Shown one piece after another: positions 47,616-61,800 of a stretch of DNA of 64,000 nucleotides. The notes beneath the pieces were generated by a model. The model was not told the DNA's origin. It saw nothing but the letters and a program-made list of their open reading frames with translations, and did not search any database. The stretch is taken from the NCBI RefSeq assembly GCF_028858725.1, contig NC_084790.1, forward strand, positions 9,738,169 to 9,802,168. Direction: 5' to 3'. How positions within the stretch are numbered: the stretch's first letter is position 1; every line of letters begins with the position of its first letter. Origin of the DNA: Colius striatus. Taxonomy: Eukaryota > Chordata > Aves > Coliiformes > Coliidae. Both the position numbers and the translations under genes were made by a program.

Positions 47616-49423
47616 TGCCTACAGGAAGAAAAGCTACAAAAATGTGTTACATGTAATGCTCAGTTATATATTACATACACCAGCAAATGGTGTTTACACC
47701 TAGGAAACAAAGTAATTTGTTATGATATGAGCAAGCTATCAACAAGATCTCTATTGTTCAACATATTCATAAGCAATTTAGATAAAAGAATCAACGATGA
47801 TGTGACAGCAACCTCAACATAAAACTGGGAGCATCAGAATTAAGCCAATTATGAAGTTCTACAGGTGAATCTCTTGGTATTACATGACTAAGCAACTAAA
47901 CAGCAGCCGCAATTTGATGGGATAAATTCACCTTTCATACTCAGGAGGAAAATTATCCCAATTTCACACACAAAGTCATCTAAGTCTTCCCTCCCCAGTT
48001 TGCAGGTAGCCCTGTGAGGACACATAGTGAGACCCCAGGTAATGTAAGCTCCAGAAGTTATAGAGGAGCATATGGGGAGCATATAGAGGATATCTTTTTA
48101 CAAGATATAAGAATACATATTTGAACTTGTTCATGACTATTACTTCCTTAAGCAGCCTATGATCAGTGGTGAAATCCCTTGACATTTAACGGTTAATAAT
48201 TTTTCCCATTCTTAGACTCTTTCTTAAATGGCAACTTTCTCACACTCATGATGATGTCTTCAGATGTTATGAAATCTCCTGAGGCTGAGAGAAGAGCCAA
48301 TGATGCAACCTTCCTCTGCCAAATGAAATTTCACAATTTATTCTTCAATGTTTGCTTTGACTTCAAAAAAATATATACTGCATATTTCTACATCCATCTT
48401 AAATGGAACTTAACATTAGTGAGAACTGAGTTACAAAGCCTAAGAAAATATTCTCTGAAGGGACAGGGGGAGGAGCCTGTTGAGTCTCTGCCAGTTGCTT
48501 TCAATTTTCTTTCATCCTATATTTATCCTTGGTAGAGAGATTAGCTCCAACACTCAACCAGTGCCATCATTTCTAACAAATGGAAGAGTAGAAATCCACT
48601 GAGTCAAAACGCATTCCTCCTCTCTCTTAGTGAGCATGATAAGCTCAACAAGCAGTGGGGCAAGAGTGGAGAGAGTTTACAGCAAAGGAAGCAGCTATCA
48701 TCTTTTTCCAACTCTCAATCTGCGAACATACTAAAAAAGATGGATGTTAGCAATCTAACAGTGCAGCATAAAGCATCACATGAAGCCTCTTTAATCATAT
48801 TTTCATCCTGTTTCCTCAGTGGATTTCTCCTATTTGTCATTCTTCCATAATCCTTTTGGAAGCCAAAACAACAGGAGAGCACACTGGACCTATGATCAGG
48901 CAGTGAAAGATCATACAGGTGAATGGATGTTCTCTTCACCCTGAAGCTGGAGAGAGGATGGCTGCATTTGAAGGATGTGGCATACATCACAGTGAAAATA
49001 CGTACACCATCCTATGCAAATGAGTACCCACTGCTCCATTAGTGGATGCTAAAGGGGAATGACCATAATTATGAACACCTAAACTGGAAGGTCCCATAAA
49101 ATAAAAATGAGCTCATTTTGGTTCTCAAAAACATGAACTTTATTTCACAGTATGAAGATAACAGGCAATTTTTGAGCCTACAAATGCAACTCTAATGTTA
49201 CTACCGGTTCAACAAAGGAACCAAATTAAAATATGTTGGGCAGATATTTTTTCCCACCACTCACATAATTTGTTATTCTCCAGTCTTAAAGCTATAATCT
49301 TTTCAGAAAAATAAAAGTATACCAAGGCTAAAGTATAAATTAGATCTACATAGGTGAGAGGAGATCACTAATGCAATAGGTGATTCAAAGCTGAAAAGTT
49401 TCTCTCGTGAATCAGTCATTGAA

Positions 49424-49475
49424 ACATTGAGTAATACAGATTGGAAGGGACCTCTGGAGGTCCCAAGTCAGATCT
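49424..49475 (-). mobile_element. Possible CR1 tail remnant
   Basis: GATTGGAAGGGACCTCTGGA resembles the CR1 3' end, but the flanks do not continue. Confidence 0.35.
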
Positions 49476-52400
49476 CACTCTTTCTGAGTCAGTATCATAG
49501 ACCTTGAACTTTGCAAAATAGATGCTTTCCCCATAGATACTGAAGCTCTCGCCTTTGACAATTGCTCCTGTAGTAAATAACCGATTCTTAGTACTGCAAG
49601 TAGCAAAATTCCTATTAATTTTCTGAAAAATTTGCATTTGGTTCTGAAAACAAACCCTTGATCTGTTTGCATCTGATGTACCTATTAACGTAACATCCAA
49701 GCCAAATGCTGTAATACTGATTTTTTCTTTTCTAAATATTATTTATTCTAAATAGAAGCCATGAATATTACAATAATTACCTTTTTTTGCAATATATGGG
49801 TTTTTCAGTGGTAAAAAAGTGTTTGTGTAAAAAAGAAAAAACTCACACATATCACAGCACACACTAAGTATCTAATTTATTAGGCAGTGCAGTTACTGAA
49901 TTCGACCTCCTACAGTGAATTTACACCTGGCTTCCCACAAGTAAAGAGGCTAACAACTCTTATTTGTATATTAATTTCTAAGTTACAAATGTAGAATTTT
50001 TAGGGTCAAAGTAGATTTTGCAGCAGATATATAAAAAAAAAAAGATTACAGATTTTGCAAAGTTCAAGAAATGTGGACATGTAGGTACTTATTCCAAGTT
50101 TCTGTGAAATAAGCAATTATCACTATACCGTAACGTCCTATACCTTAACTCATGATTCCCCAGACTGAAGGTGACATTGTTCAGTACTTCCACTAAAATT
50201 CAGTTCCTTACTTTCAAACTCTGTACAAGTAAGAGCTTTTTGGTTCCTCCTCTCAGCTCCCACAAGCCACTGGAGTGCTTTGAATGATATTTAATTCCTG
50301 CTAGAAGTTACTTATTTCACGATAACTCATTCCATGTTGCCCGCCCAAACCCCATATGGTAACAGCTTACAATTACTGTTGACATAAATTGGATATAAAA
50401 CAGATGTGTAAGGCCTGATGTAAATGTGAATGTTGGGCTGCCTGAAAGAGAGTTCAAGATCTACACTACAAAGCATCCTTTAGTAACAAAGTTTTCCTGT
50501 TAAATTCCCAACACTATTAAAAAATCCTGCTCAAGGAATCTTCTATACATTAACTTTAATATAAGCTAGTGTACTTCAGTGATTTCTGCCTGATCCTGTT
50601 GAGTCAAACCAGGGCTTTGCTTTAAATGCTTAAGTTTTTCCTTCAGGTCTGATCATAGTTTCTTGTGTTGTTTCTGGGCTTTATTTGCCACTTACTCGTC
50701 AGCAGCAGTTTCTAATATTTCTTCCTCCAATAGCTCTGCCAGTTGTTGCTCCAGTCCTTGTATCTACTGCCTCATACCAAGAAAATTTCTGGGGCTATAA
50801 GGTTAAACTGTTAGCTCACTGTGTGCCTATTCCCAGCAGTGGTGCATGTTGTTTTAGCTCTGCTTTCAGAGAGGAGCCTAAATGTTTCTCAGATTTGTCC
50901 TAGATGATAATATGGGGTTTAGACATTACAGGTATAGTAAGGTTTTATCTACAAGTTCAGCATAACTGTATGTCGAAAGGAATATTGACTTCATTGTGAT
51001 TCCTTTCCAAGTTTCTCTGCCAAACATATTACCAAAGTAATTGCAACCATTATCTTTTTCTAACTGAAATAATTTTAATATAGCGAAGTATTGTATGAAT
51101 GTTCATAGCAGTTTGCCAGCCAACCAATTCTTTTTGTTAATTTTTACTTCCACAGTTTATACTCAGACACAGGCATGACTAAAACACAAGCAACTGATTA
51201 GAAGTCATCTGATTTCCAAAATCTCAGTTTCAAGGTTTTGTAGAATTTTGCTTTTGCAAAGCCTTGTGTCTAATAGATAACCTGTCCTCTCCATGGTCTC
51301 TCTGCCTGACCCACTCATCAACCTGAACCCCAGTGATGAAGATGCTGACGAGTCTTCAGAATGTACTTCCAGCTGACAAACTTACCTTAACCAAGTTAGG
51401 ACCTTGGTACTGTTGACTAAGCTTGTAACGTCTTGTATTCAACTTGAAGATATTGCTCCATTTGAATGTTACACAACAGCTTATGAACGTCACACGTAGT
51501 TCTGAAGTTTCAGGGGAAATAAAAGGGCAATACTCTACTGCTGTCATTGGGAAAAGCTAAAACACATCAGGGTGGAGATGTGAGTCTATTGGAATGTGAT
51601 CATCAAACCTTCAAACTCTGGAAACCTTTGATTATTTTCCAAGGAATTTGTTCCATTTCAGCCATATCAATTTTCTAATACACTTCTGAAAGCACTCGCA
51701 TCCTAAAAGAGGAGAAAGAGAAAGGATAGAGGCAAAAAGGCACAAGGGATCAGGAAAAAGTCACAGATGAGTAGAGAAATATATAAACATCTCATAGTGG
51801 TGGAGAGGAGGTAGGTAAGAGAGAGCTTTGACATTGAACAAGTAAGAAATATCGATGAAGATTTTTGGTGAGAAATGTGAGATTTATCTCTGGAATTCAG
51901 GGCCAGTGTCACACGGGGAGGCTGTGGAGGACAAAACAGGAACACAAGAAGCACTTGCCATGCCTGATGAGTTGATACTGTAGAAATAAAACCATGTAGC
52001 CTTCCAATGTATATAAGTTAGACTTTACCATGTAGGATTCTGACAGAATGATACATCATACTTTGGGGGGGGGGAAAAAAGTACCTACTTTCTATTTGCT
52101 ATATATTTTGGTGAATATAATACAAAACCAGCAGACAAAATCTTTCTACTCTGCTTTGACAGTGTTGGAGACTGGTGGTGCCTAATTGCACTGAACAAAA
52201 TTAGTGAAAACTAACCACTCTAGTTTCTAAAGGCTAGCACACACTTCAAAATCTTGTCAGCATGAACAGTGGCTTAAGAGACAGTAGAGAGATGTGAGAG
52301 GCATTTATTATGGGTGATAGACTAATTTCACTGTACTGTGACAATTTGAGACCTGCTCCCTCTAGCCTTGCCACCAGCTCACTGAAATGGAGGAAGAGGA

Positions 52401-53416
52401 AACTCAGGATTTATGGTTTATTTACTAACCCATTAGGATTAGTAGCACATTGTGATGTTTCAGTACCTTTTCAGTGTCAACAGCATGAAAGATTTAAGAC
52501 AGAATCACTGTTGAGAAAAACTAGGGATGCTTTCTAGGCTGATGAACAATGGAGGAATGTTTTTGCAGACCCTGCCACAGCCTGAGGTCTGAAGAAAAGT
52601 GTGTGTAACCTACATCAGTTTTTCACAATGGGCAACGATGGACCTGACTTTGGGCCTTCTCACATTATTTGCATTCTCTGACCCACATCCGAGCCTCTTA
52701 CATGACTGGAGGCATGAATGAAACATCCATAGGAGCATATCCATGGCCGTGCATTTGGCCTGTAGCTGCACCGAAGGCCAAGAGGAGAATATTTATGAAT
52801 AGGACTAAAGAGATTGTCAGCTTTTTGTGTACTAAAGTATTTTAAAATATAGCCTTCTGAGTAAAGCTGTAACTGAATATAGAATATATTTTCTATTTGA
52901 AACCAAAGCCAAAACAAAGTTTTTCTACAAGGCTTGTAAAAAAACACAAAACAATTAAAAAAAAAAAAAGAAACAAGAAGTAAAACAGTGTTGTGAATTT
53001 GAAATGTAAAGTACTTGTACTAGTGACGTCTTAACCCCTTCACAAGTCTAATTGATCTGAATTCCCACTGAGGTAGCGATCTCAAGATGCATACAGTCTA
53101 TCAGAAAACAGAGAATTTTATAAGATTATGGTCTTAATTAGATTGGTTTTGCCCAACAATTCTTTTCTTAAACACAAGTTAATTACATAAATACATTTTA
53201 AAAGGACATAAAGCCACCTCTACATAATACATAGACTAAACACATAAGAGAAGGCACTGGTTCAACACAGAGCAGGTAGGAAAAAAGGCAGTAGTCAAGT
53301 TATATAAATCCTACTAACAGGACCCTCCTGTTACCAAAAGTGCAACCTATATTACTTTTTCTAAAAGAATCTGTTTTTTAACTGTCTTTCCAAAAAAGCT
53401 GCTGGAAACAGCTGCC

Positions 53417-53457
53417 TCCTCCTCCCCCTCACCCTCCTACCTCCCCCTGCTGTCCTG
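53417..53457 (+). repeat. C/T-rich tract
   Basis: CCTCCTCC and CCCCTC units; low complexity. Confidence 0.6.
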
Positions 53458-55417
53458 CTTCTGTGCTACATAAACTGGCTAACAGTTCACAGTCGGTTTG
53501 GAGAGCACAAAGTGATTGCTATGTTTATGAAATCCTATTCCTGTTAGTCAAGGAAATGGGTTTGACTCACCGGCTTGTTAATGAGTTTTGCTTTATGCAA
53601 GCTACTGACGACCTCAAACTGCTGACCCATCAATACTACTCAAAACTTCAGCACAGAGGGGAGTTTCTACTTCTGTAAAGCATTCCTGTTTCTTCAGAAG
53701 CAGTGTTTTTTGCAGTCTTAAATTATCACAGCAAAAGGGAGTGATGGGCTTTTACAGTACAGATGTGTAACCACAGCAATGTGGCACAGCACCTCAGTAA
53801 TAGTCTTAGATCATTTACCCTGTGAGAGGGTGATTTACTCTCTCTGAGCACTCCTATCCCATGCCAGTCCTTGCCAGCACATACAACAGCTGCCTTTACA
53901 TTTGAGAATGACTTCAAATTTAATAAATGCCTTAAAAAAATAATAATTAGCATTTCATATCAGTTCTGAAGAGGAAAAAGCTGAACTGTGAAGGATTCTG
54001 AAGCAATTGTGGTTATTGGTTTGAAACAGTCTGAGATCTCAGTGTTGGAACAATAATAGAGTTAGCTTACTGGAGAAAAGAAGGGAAAAATATACTTGAA
54101 TCCGTTACAGAAATCTCAGTTTGAATATGTTTTTTCTGGGCTCTACTTTCCCCTTGGCATGAACTGGAAAACTGTAATAAAATTTCTCCCCCTCTCCTTT
54201 CCAAGGAATAACCAAAGGCTCTGTTAATGTTCAGGCTATTGTTCTGCCTCCCTTTATTTTAGCCCAGCTTAACTTGGAAACTGAGGCTGGAAGTTAAAAC
54301 CATTGCAACTCATACAAAATATATTTCAGCATGAGTCAGAGATTTTAATATTTTTTTTCAGCTAACCAAAGGGAAGTCAGAGAAGACGAGAAACCACCCT
54401 CTATCTTCTGTACACAGAGTTCTCCGTGTAAGATATGATAAGAAAATTACACATGAATGTACAGCTATATTGCTTGTGTGCACATGCAAGCTTACACGCC
54501 ATTTGAATTTCAGCCCATTTTCAAATGCTTACTTCTGGGGATTTTAGCTTCTTAGGTAAGCACAATGTTACCACAGGCTATTGGACAGTATAAAAAGAAA
54601 GGAACAAAAAACCAACAAAAAATCAGCAACATTCAACCTAATTATATCCTTTCTTTATAAGAGGGATGTTCTGTGGATGCTGCTAAAAGACATTTAAATA
54701 AATTTTCCTCTCACCCTCCATATACCAATTTTATCTTATATGTACTTCTTTTGCTCCTCAATATTTCTATGTGGTTAGCAATACAGTGATGAGTCTCCTT
54801 CTTCTTTGCACTAAAGCATCTGACTCTGTTTTCCCTCATGTTGGCGTTGTCAGTCAGCTGGCCTTACAGTAAGGTAGCACAGAGAGTTAAACTGGTAAAG
54901 AAGCAAGCACAAAAAAATAGTTTTCTTCAGCATAGCTCACTCATTGGCAGGAGAGGTGAGAATCATGACACCACAGCTAATATTCAGCAGGTCAGCTCAA
55001 GGGGCATCACCTGGTGATTCCCTAAGCCCAGTTACATAGGGCACAATTTGTTGTGTAACATTCATTTTCTGGGGCTTATGAGCTTTGAGCATGCTAGAAA
55101 TGCTTCAAGCACAGCCCCGTTCTTGGCGACTGCCAGCAGCAGTAAATATAGAACAAATCCAGTCTGCTCACAGTTCATATTGAGGTACTGTGTCAACAGC
55201 CTGTGATCTGAGGAATGCTTTTGGACCACTATCAAGTTCCTGAAGGACAGTGCAAAAACCAGGTTGCTGTATATTGGGCTCTCCCACTTCCAGCTGCTGA
55301 ATCAAAGGGAAAGAGAGCAAGAATTCAGTCTATCTGCTCCTCCAAACTGACTACTGCAAAAAAAAAAAGGTCACAAGGTTTGTGTGATGTCAACTATACT
55401 TGACTTTTTCTCAGTAT

Positions 55418-55453
55418 CTCATAGAATGACAGAATTATAGAATCTTAGAATCT
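55418..55453 (-). mobile_element. Possible CR1 octamer tail remnant
   Basis: CATAGAATGACAGAATTATAG followed by AATCTTAGAATC, like a decayed CR1 tail; nothing more of the element is recognisable. Confidence 0.4.
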
Positions 55454-57235
55454 CTCCTACTAGGAGCTTGGACAGGCTTTTAGGCTTTTAATTGATAAGA
55501 AACCCAAAGGAAAAACTGAAAGAACCCAGGAGAGCTCCCTCACACTGCTTGTTCCTACCTGAGTTTATGGCAACTTAATGTCATTCTGGTCATAACCCAC
55601 TTCTTTTTTCTCCTTCATTTAGGCCTGTATAACTCACTACTGCCACTCTACTTCCAGCTGCTGCCTGTAGTCTTCTCTTTCCCAGTCATCTTCATATATG
55701 CAAGTTACTTTTATCAGACTCCTTAATGGCTTTTTGTATAGCCTTTGTTTCCTCCCTCTTCCCTTGACACCAATCTTGTCTCAAGCTGTTCTCTTGCTGA
55801 GAAGCTGTTGCCCTATCTCTCACAAGTCTGGAACTGAAGTGGTAGCCACCACATCTGCTATCTCAACAAATTTAGTTGGACAATGAAGTCCATGGGGAAT
55901 GATTACATCTGAAGACAAGGACAGATGAGTAGGGTCATATAGACCTAATAGGATGATCAGGCTTTGAATGGAAGTTTCATTCCTGGTTGGAGATAAGAGA
56001 AAAGCTGAGATGACAGAGGAAAAGATCAACAATTAGGAAGGAGCTGGGCATCACCAACTTTGAACACCAAAGAATGTTTGATCTATTGCGGAGGCAGATT
56101 AATACTCATCTGCAGAGAAAATTTGGTGAAGAAACTCGGTTTTAATGAATTGCATCTGCAATACTTTTTGAAAACACAGAAATTCGAGGACATAAAGTTA
56201 AATGGGCAAGCAGCCATTTCCAACTCACTTTTTAAAACATTAAAACCAGACTATTTTTTTTAAAAATGTAAGAGAAATTGAATATCATTACTTCTACCCC
56301 ACCCCCCAGTCTAAAACAACTAATAGTTTTTAGTTCAAAAAAGTCATACAACACAAATTCAAAATTAACATTCCTGGTCATTGTCTTAACACATTGTCTT
56401 AGTTTTGTGAGATAGAGCAGTTGCACTGCAGCAGTTGCACTCTGTAAGAGTTTGCATGAATGCTTCCAGCTTCTGAGATAACTGAATACCCCTTCAAAAA
56501 CATCAAACATATCTCAATCTCTGATAGTGCTAATTCAGTCAGCAATAACCAACTGCAGCTAGTTTTAGAATGAGAAAGGCAATTGTGAGGCACAAAAACA
56601 CCGTTTTACACACAACTTTTGGCAAAGCCAGGAACTTCTCCAAATTAAGCCAAACAGGTTTGGATTACTTAGCTATTGTTGCAAAGGAGCCCTATTTTAA
56701 CCATCAGGGTGTGCTTCAGCTGTAATCAGAAAGCCTGAATATCATGTGGAGTCTTTCGTGAAGGAGGAGACTATGAAGAAGGGAAGGTGGGTTGATGATT
56801 TCTGCAACTGTACAAATCAATACAAATGAAAAGCCAGGACTCCCAACAGATCCTTTCTTTTAAGCCAGCTGCTGACTCTACACTTTAAATCTACATTTCA
56901 CATTAAGTACTTGTTTTTTACCTTAAATTAATTTCTGCCTCAAATCCATTTAAAACCATGAACAGTTAAAACGAGCAGAGCAGCTCCAGCAGCTGTGTGA
57001 GTTTTTGTTGCGTCTGGGAGGAGGTTAGGAGGTTTGTTTTGCTTTGGTTTTTATTTTCCCTGTTTGTTTGCTTTTGACGCAGTGCTGGAAGCAGAGGAAA
57101 CATATTGCTTGTGAATATCCTCCACCCCTCAAGCGTGTGGGAAACCAGAGCTCCAACCATGGGATGCTAGAGCAGCTTCACAGGGTGGGGACTAGGATGG
57201 GCAGTGCACTGAGTTTATTGTTCCACTGTAAAATG

Positions 57236-57490
57236 TTTTCATTTTTATTATTTTATTACTGTTTATGATTTTATGATTTCATAATTTTATTTTTCCAGTA
57301 TATGGCCATTTATTTATTTATTTATTTATTCTTTTATTATTTTTATTTTAATTATTTGTTGAATTTTTCTTGTTATTGCTATTTTATAATATTATTATTA
57401 TTAATGTTTATTACTACGTATTGATACTGTTATTTATATCACTATTACTATTATTGTTATTATTACAATTCCTATAGCTATTATTGTTGG
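57236..57490 (+). repeat. AT-rich low-complexity tract with (TTTA)n
   Basis: TTTA units at 57309-57330, then TTA/TTAT-like repeats. Typical low-complexity DNA. Confidence 0.85.
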
Positions 57491-57872
57491 TTTGGTTTTT
57501 TCAATTAGCAGCCTAGCACCCAGCATCTCCATAAATCAATATTGCAGAAAAAAAACCAAATACACAAAACATACATATACCTAATAGCTGCTTCTCTTAT
57601 CATTGCCTTCCTGTAAGGCCCAGAGTTATAAAGAAATTGCTATAAAATGTAAAATAAGTGTCAAGGCAAAATCATCATAGCAGTGACGCAAATCAAAGCG
57701 ACACTTGGCATCAGCTGCTGGCAGTGACTGGCAAAATAAAAGGACATTTTTGGTTGATAACTGAGTTGTATTTATTCACTTCAGATTGCTATCTAAGTAG
57801 ATAACATTTCTGGTGTTCTCATTTCTGAAATACCTCTAGTGTTTCCCTGAACATGATAAGGGAACACTGATC

Positions 57873-57908
57873 ATGCAAGTTACTTTTAGACTTTCAAGTA
57901 ACTTGCAT
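57873..57908. repeat. Perfect 13-bp inverted repeat, 10-nt loop
   Basis: ATGCAAGTTACTT (57873-57885) and AAGTAACTTGCAT (57896-57908) pair fully. It is too short for a usual microRNA precursor. Confidence 0.65.
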
Positions 57909-58548
57909 AGAATTTAGCAAGATGTTTGTTGGTAGCTCAGTTTCTTAATCTGGGAAGACACTGCCTTAAGAATGGCTGAAAATCCACAAGTGTAGGTGCT
58001 ACATGCTTAGCTGCTATGGAAATGTTGATGCCTAAAGAATGCTGGACTGAACTACTGGAACAGATAAAGCTGCCCACAGTTCCTGGCTCTGCTCTTCTGC
58101 TTTAACAGTGTTAAAAGTTACTTGATTTCTTGTTTGGCTATTTCTCTGTCTGTGAAATGCAGTTAACATGGCAGTGTTTTCTAACATACGTTGAGAAATG
58201 CTGTACAATACATTGACTGCCAACTTCTTCCTGGGATGACTAGAAGGAAAACTTATTCAAAGGTCATGTCAGTGTGCTATTAAAATGTAATCACAGCACT
58301 AGCTTGCATACGTGCACTCACATTCTTTTGGGGTCGTTGTTTCAGTGCTGGAAGGGAAGTTGTTTTCTCTCACTCCACCTGGTTCACTGGGAAAATGTAT
58401 GATTTTAGAATCCATGAAGGAGAAGAGGAGGATAGAAGAGCTGAGCAAGTGAGGGAATGTATCAATTCTCCCAAGAAATTCAAAGGACATTCAAAGAGAA
58501 TCATAACCAGTATTTGTTTTTCTACAGCTGTCCCTTCACCAGCAGCAG

Positions 58549-58826
58549 CTGGAAAAGACCTTTGAGATGGTTGAGTCCAACTGTTAATCTAACACTGCCA
58601 AGTCTACCACTAAAACACGTCTCTCAGTGTCACACATCTTTTAAGTGTCTCATGGGGATAGTAACTCCATCACAGCCTGGGCAGCCTGTTCCAGGGCTTG
58701 ACAACTCTTACCTTTTTCAGTGTAGAAACTGTTCCTAATCTCCAACCTGAAACTCCTCTGGTGTAACCTAGGCTGTTTCGTTTCTTCCTATTACTTGTTA
58801 CTTGGGAGAAGAGACCGACGCTCAAG
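58549..58826 (-). mobile_element. Older CR1 LINE fragment
   Basis: CTGGAAAAGACC...GAGTCCAACTG, then GCCTGGGCAGCCTGTTCCAG and TTACTTGGGAGAAGAGACC, diverged CR1 3' UTR/pol end in reverse, like the copy at 45359. Confidence 0.85.
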
Positions 58827-61800
58827 ATGAAATAGCTGTTAGAAGTTGTAATGCATCTTCACTTCTCTCAGCTTTATAAACCTCCAGATAGATGCAGACA
58901 GAAGCTTCCCTCCTTCTGCTGGGTCCTGTCTTTGCAAGTGGGAGAAGGAGAATACATCTACATGGCAGGCAACAAGGGTTGCATTCAGCTGAGGTGCAGG
59001 TGTGAAGCATTCTCCTCTCCAGCACAGGGCCACAACTGAGGAATAGCTACTCAGATGAACCTGAGGGCTGAAGTCTCTCAGTAAGGAGTAGACTATGACG
59101 ATGCTGGAAACAGCATCTCTGCTGCCTGTAGAACTGTTGGACACCTGAGAGGTTTGTATGCTCCGGAAAAACAGGATTACTGCAAAGGTAAGGTGAGTTC
59201 TTCTAGTAGGTGACTTGCATTGACTTGAACAGTGGGTAAGCAGCACCCGAAATATCTATTCCAATAAAAATCCCATTCCCCTTCTTCCCCAAATAAGCCT
59301 AAAAAATATTGGTGAACCTGTTCAGGAAAAAGAAAAACACTGAAGTTTGCTAATGCATAGCAATTTCCTTGAGGGGAAACATATAAATATCTCTCCAATT
59401 TTTCAACTAAGAAGTATTTAGCAACCCATTTTCTGAGTTCACAAACTGTATCTGTCCCTAACACACACCCCCACACAAAAGAAATCCTGGCCCAGCAGAA
59501 TGCCTGATTCAAGCTTCTGAAAACCAGATAAGACTGGTTAGTGTTTACTTTCTGGGACTCAGAGACTGACTCACTCTCTCTTCCTGTGCTGCCTTTGTTT
59601 CAGATTAGGACATATGAAACTCATTGCCAGAAGTCATCACTACTGGGAAACTGCATACTGGGAAACTACGTATTTTATTGTTGTTTTTTTGGACTCACGT
59701 GACCTTTGTTATAAAATAGTTACCCAGATTAAAAAACAACAACAACAAAACCCAACAGAACAACCCAAGAGCAAAAAAGCTACAGACAAGTCTTGGTAAC
59801 TCATGGAAAAAGTACGTGCAAGGCAGCAGTTGCACAAGGCTCCTGAGTTGCCTCAGGGTGCTCCGACAAGAAGTTGCCCTCTTGCTCTCTCCTCCTTACA
59901 GGATGTTTGCAACAGCCCACGTGCGGTGCGTTGGCAGAGGGTGAGGGCAAGAGCCAAGCCTGTGCCATAGAAACGAACCACCTTTTCTCAAAGAAAAGTG
60001 ATAGAGGGAGGAAAGGATAGAGTCACAGATCTCACCAGCCCCATACATCATGATGCCTGGGATGGCATTGTTAAGGAGCTGGGGAGTTTTCCTGCCCTGA
60101 ACGTGTGACAGAGTTAATCCTTCCCCACTCACTGCTTGTTGAGTAAGCTCCAAGTGTCTGCACTGTGGAACCCAGGATGGTTTTACAGGAGAGGGATGGA
60201 TGCTCATCACTCTGAACTGCACTAAAGCCCCTGAAAAGGGAAAAAAATTAAAAAAAAAAAATCAAACTGTGCTGATAGAGTTCCCACATTTCAGTACTGA
60301 GTACCACGTTGAAGGTTGACCTGTGTTAGTTTTCCAATAAGAGCAACTTTTGACAAAATAATGTAATGAGCCACATGTTTTCTTTTAAAACAGCAAATGG
60401 AAAATTAGTCAATTTTACAGAGGATTTTTGTATTTTCATTGTTTCAGATAAGAAACTCATTTACAAGATGCCATGAACCGACGTAATTTGCAATTTAATT
60501 TGTACTTTTTAACTGAGATCTTCCATGATATTTTCTTTAATCAGAAGTTTTTTAGGCAGTAAAAATATTTTGGCACTTTTGATATAACAAATGATCTTGC
60601 AAGACAGTTTTCTCATGACAGATATTTCTTCAAATCACCTTTCTCTATAGGACACAGTATTGCTCCTTGCTGCTTCTCAAGATAAATAAAGATGAAAAAC
60701 ACCGAATGACAAAAATCTATGCTCTAAATGCCACATCTAAAAGCACAGAGTCAGATTTCTGTTCATTCATAGCTATTTTTGCCAGATCTACCTGTTTTTT
60801 TTCCTGAAAATTATAGAGTTTGGACAGACATTCTGCACCTTTTTTTCCAGATAGTTTATTTTTTTATTTTTTTCAATTATACTTCTCAGAAGGATATTAT
60901 GGAAGTAAAACAAATCATAGCGATCAGGAAATATAGTGTACTATACCCAGATTCATATGTTCTGATGAATTTTTGAATCCAGCATTATAACTCCACTTCT
61001 CTCTTACGCCACTCATTAGTTTCCTAGTAACTAGGAGTTTACACTTCAGAAAAGTGGTTTCTTTACTAATATTAGTATCTCATGCACCTGAATTCATGGT
61101 TATTATTGACTAATTGGTGAGTTGTATTTGCTTGCCTACAGAGTATAGAAAGGGTCGCAAAGTCAGCACTAACTAAAGTTACCATTACCAACACTACCTT
61201 TTCAGAATTTACATCCAGCAATGTTGAACTGGCACTCCCTGATTTACCACATCAATATTATAATTACAGTTTTCAAAGGGAGTGGAATTCTGTATTGGAG
61301 CAAAAGAAAGGATAAGCATCTAATTTCCTGCTTTGGAGACTTAAAAGCATTTGAAAATGCTCTACCTTTTATATTTGAATTATATTTGTGATAAATTCTT
61401 TGGGCAAATTTGGATTTCAGGTTTTTAAACCATATTTTTCCTCTTTTTAAGTGAAGACAGATTGTATTGGCTAGTACTGTGACAGACTTATGTTTAGCAA
61501 GGGAGAAGTTACATAATCTAGTTTTTATTTTTGGCTTTTACTTTGAAGTTGGACATTTACATGGTCTAAACTGAACGTTATTAGAGGATCTTTGTGCCTG
61601 GAACATACTGAAAACTCCATTATGAGTGAATCTAGTTTAAACTGCTTCTCAAAAAATGTTGTTTCATCTTGAATTATTAAATTGTTACCCATTTGTCTGG
61701 AATACTAAAGCCTTTGGATATTGATTTAGTCAATTGTACCAAAGTGATTTTAGGGAGAAGATATGTGAATATGCTATGTAATTTCAATTATTACTTTTAT

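Larger units (their letters stand above)
45881..58548. other. Intergenic DNA
   Basis: No gene seen over about 12.7 kb. It contains a CA/TA microsatellite (47509-47615), two faint CR1-like tails (49424-49475 and 55418-55453), a pyrimidine tract (53417-53457), an AT-rich tract (57236-57490) and a hairpin (57873-57908). Confidence 0.55.

Noticed and set aside
47508..47822. 104-codon ORF
   Set aside because: Translation of a CA/TA microsatellite.
58839..59512. Overlapping 135- and 111-codon minus frames
   Set aside because: No family resemblance and no conserved motif; they partly adjoin an old CR1 fragment.
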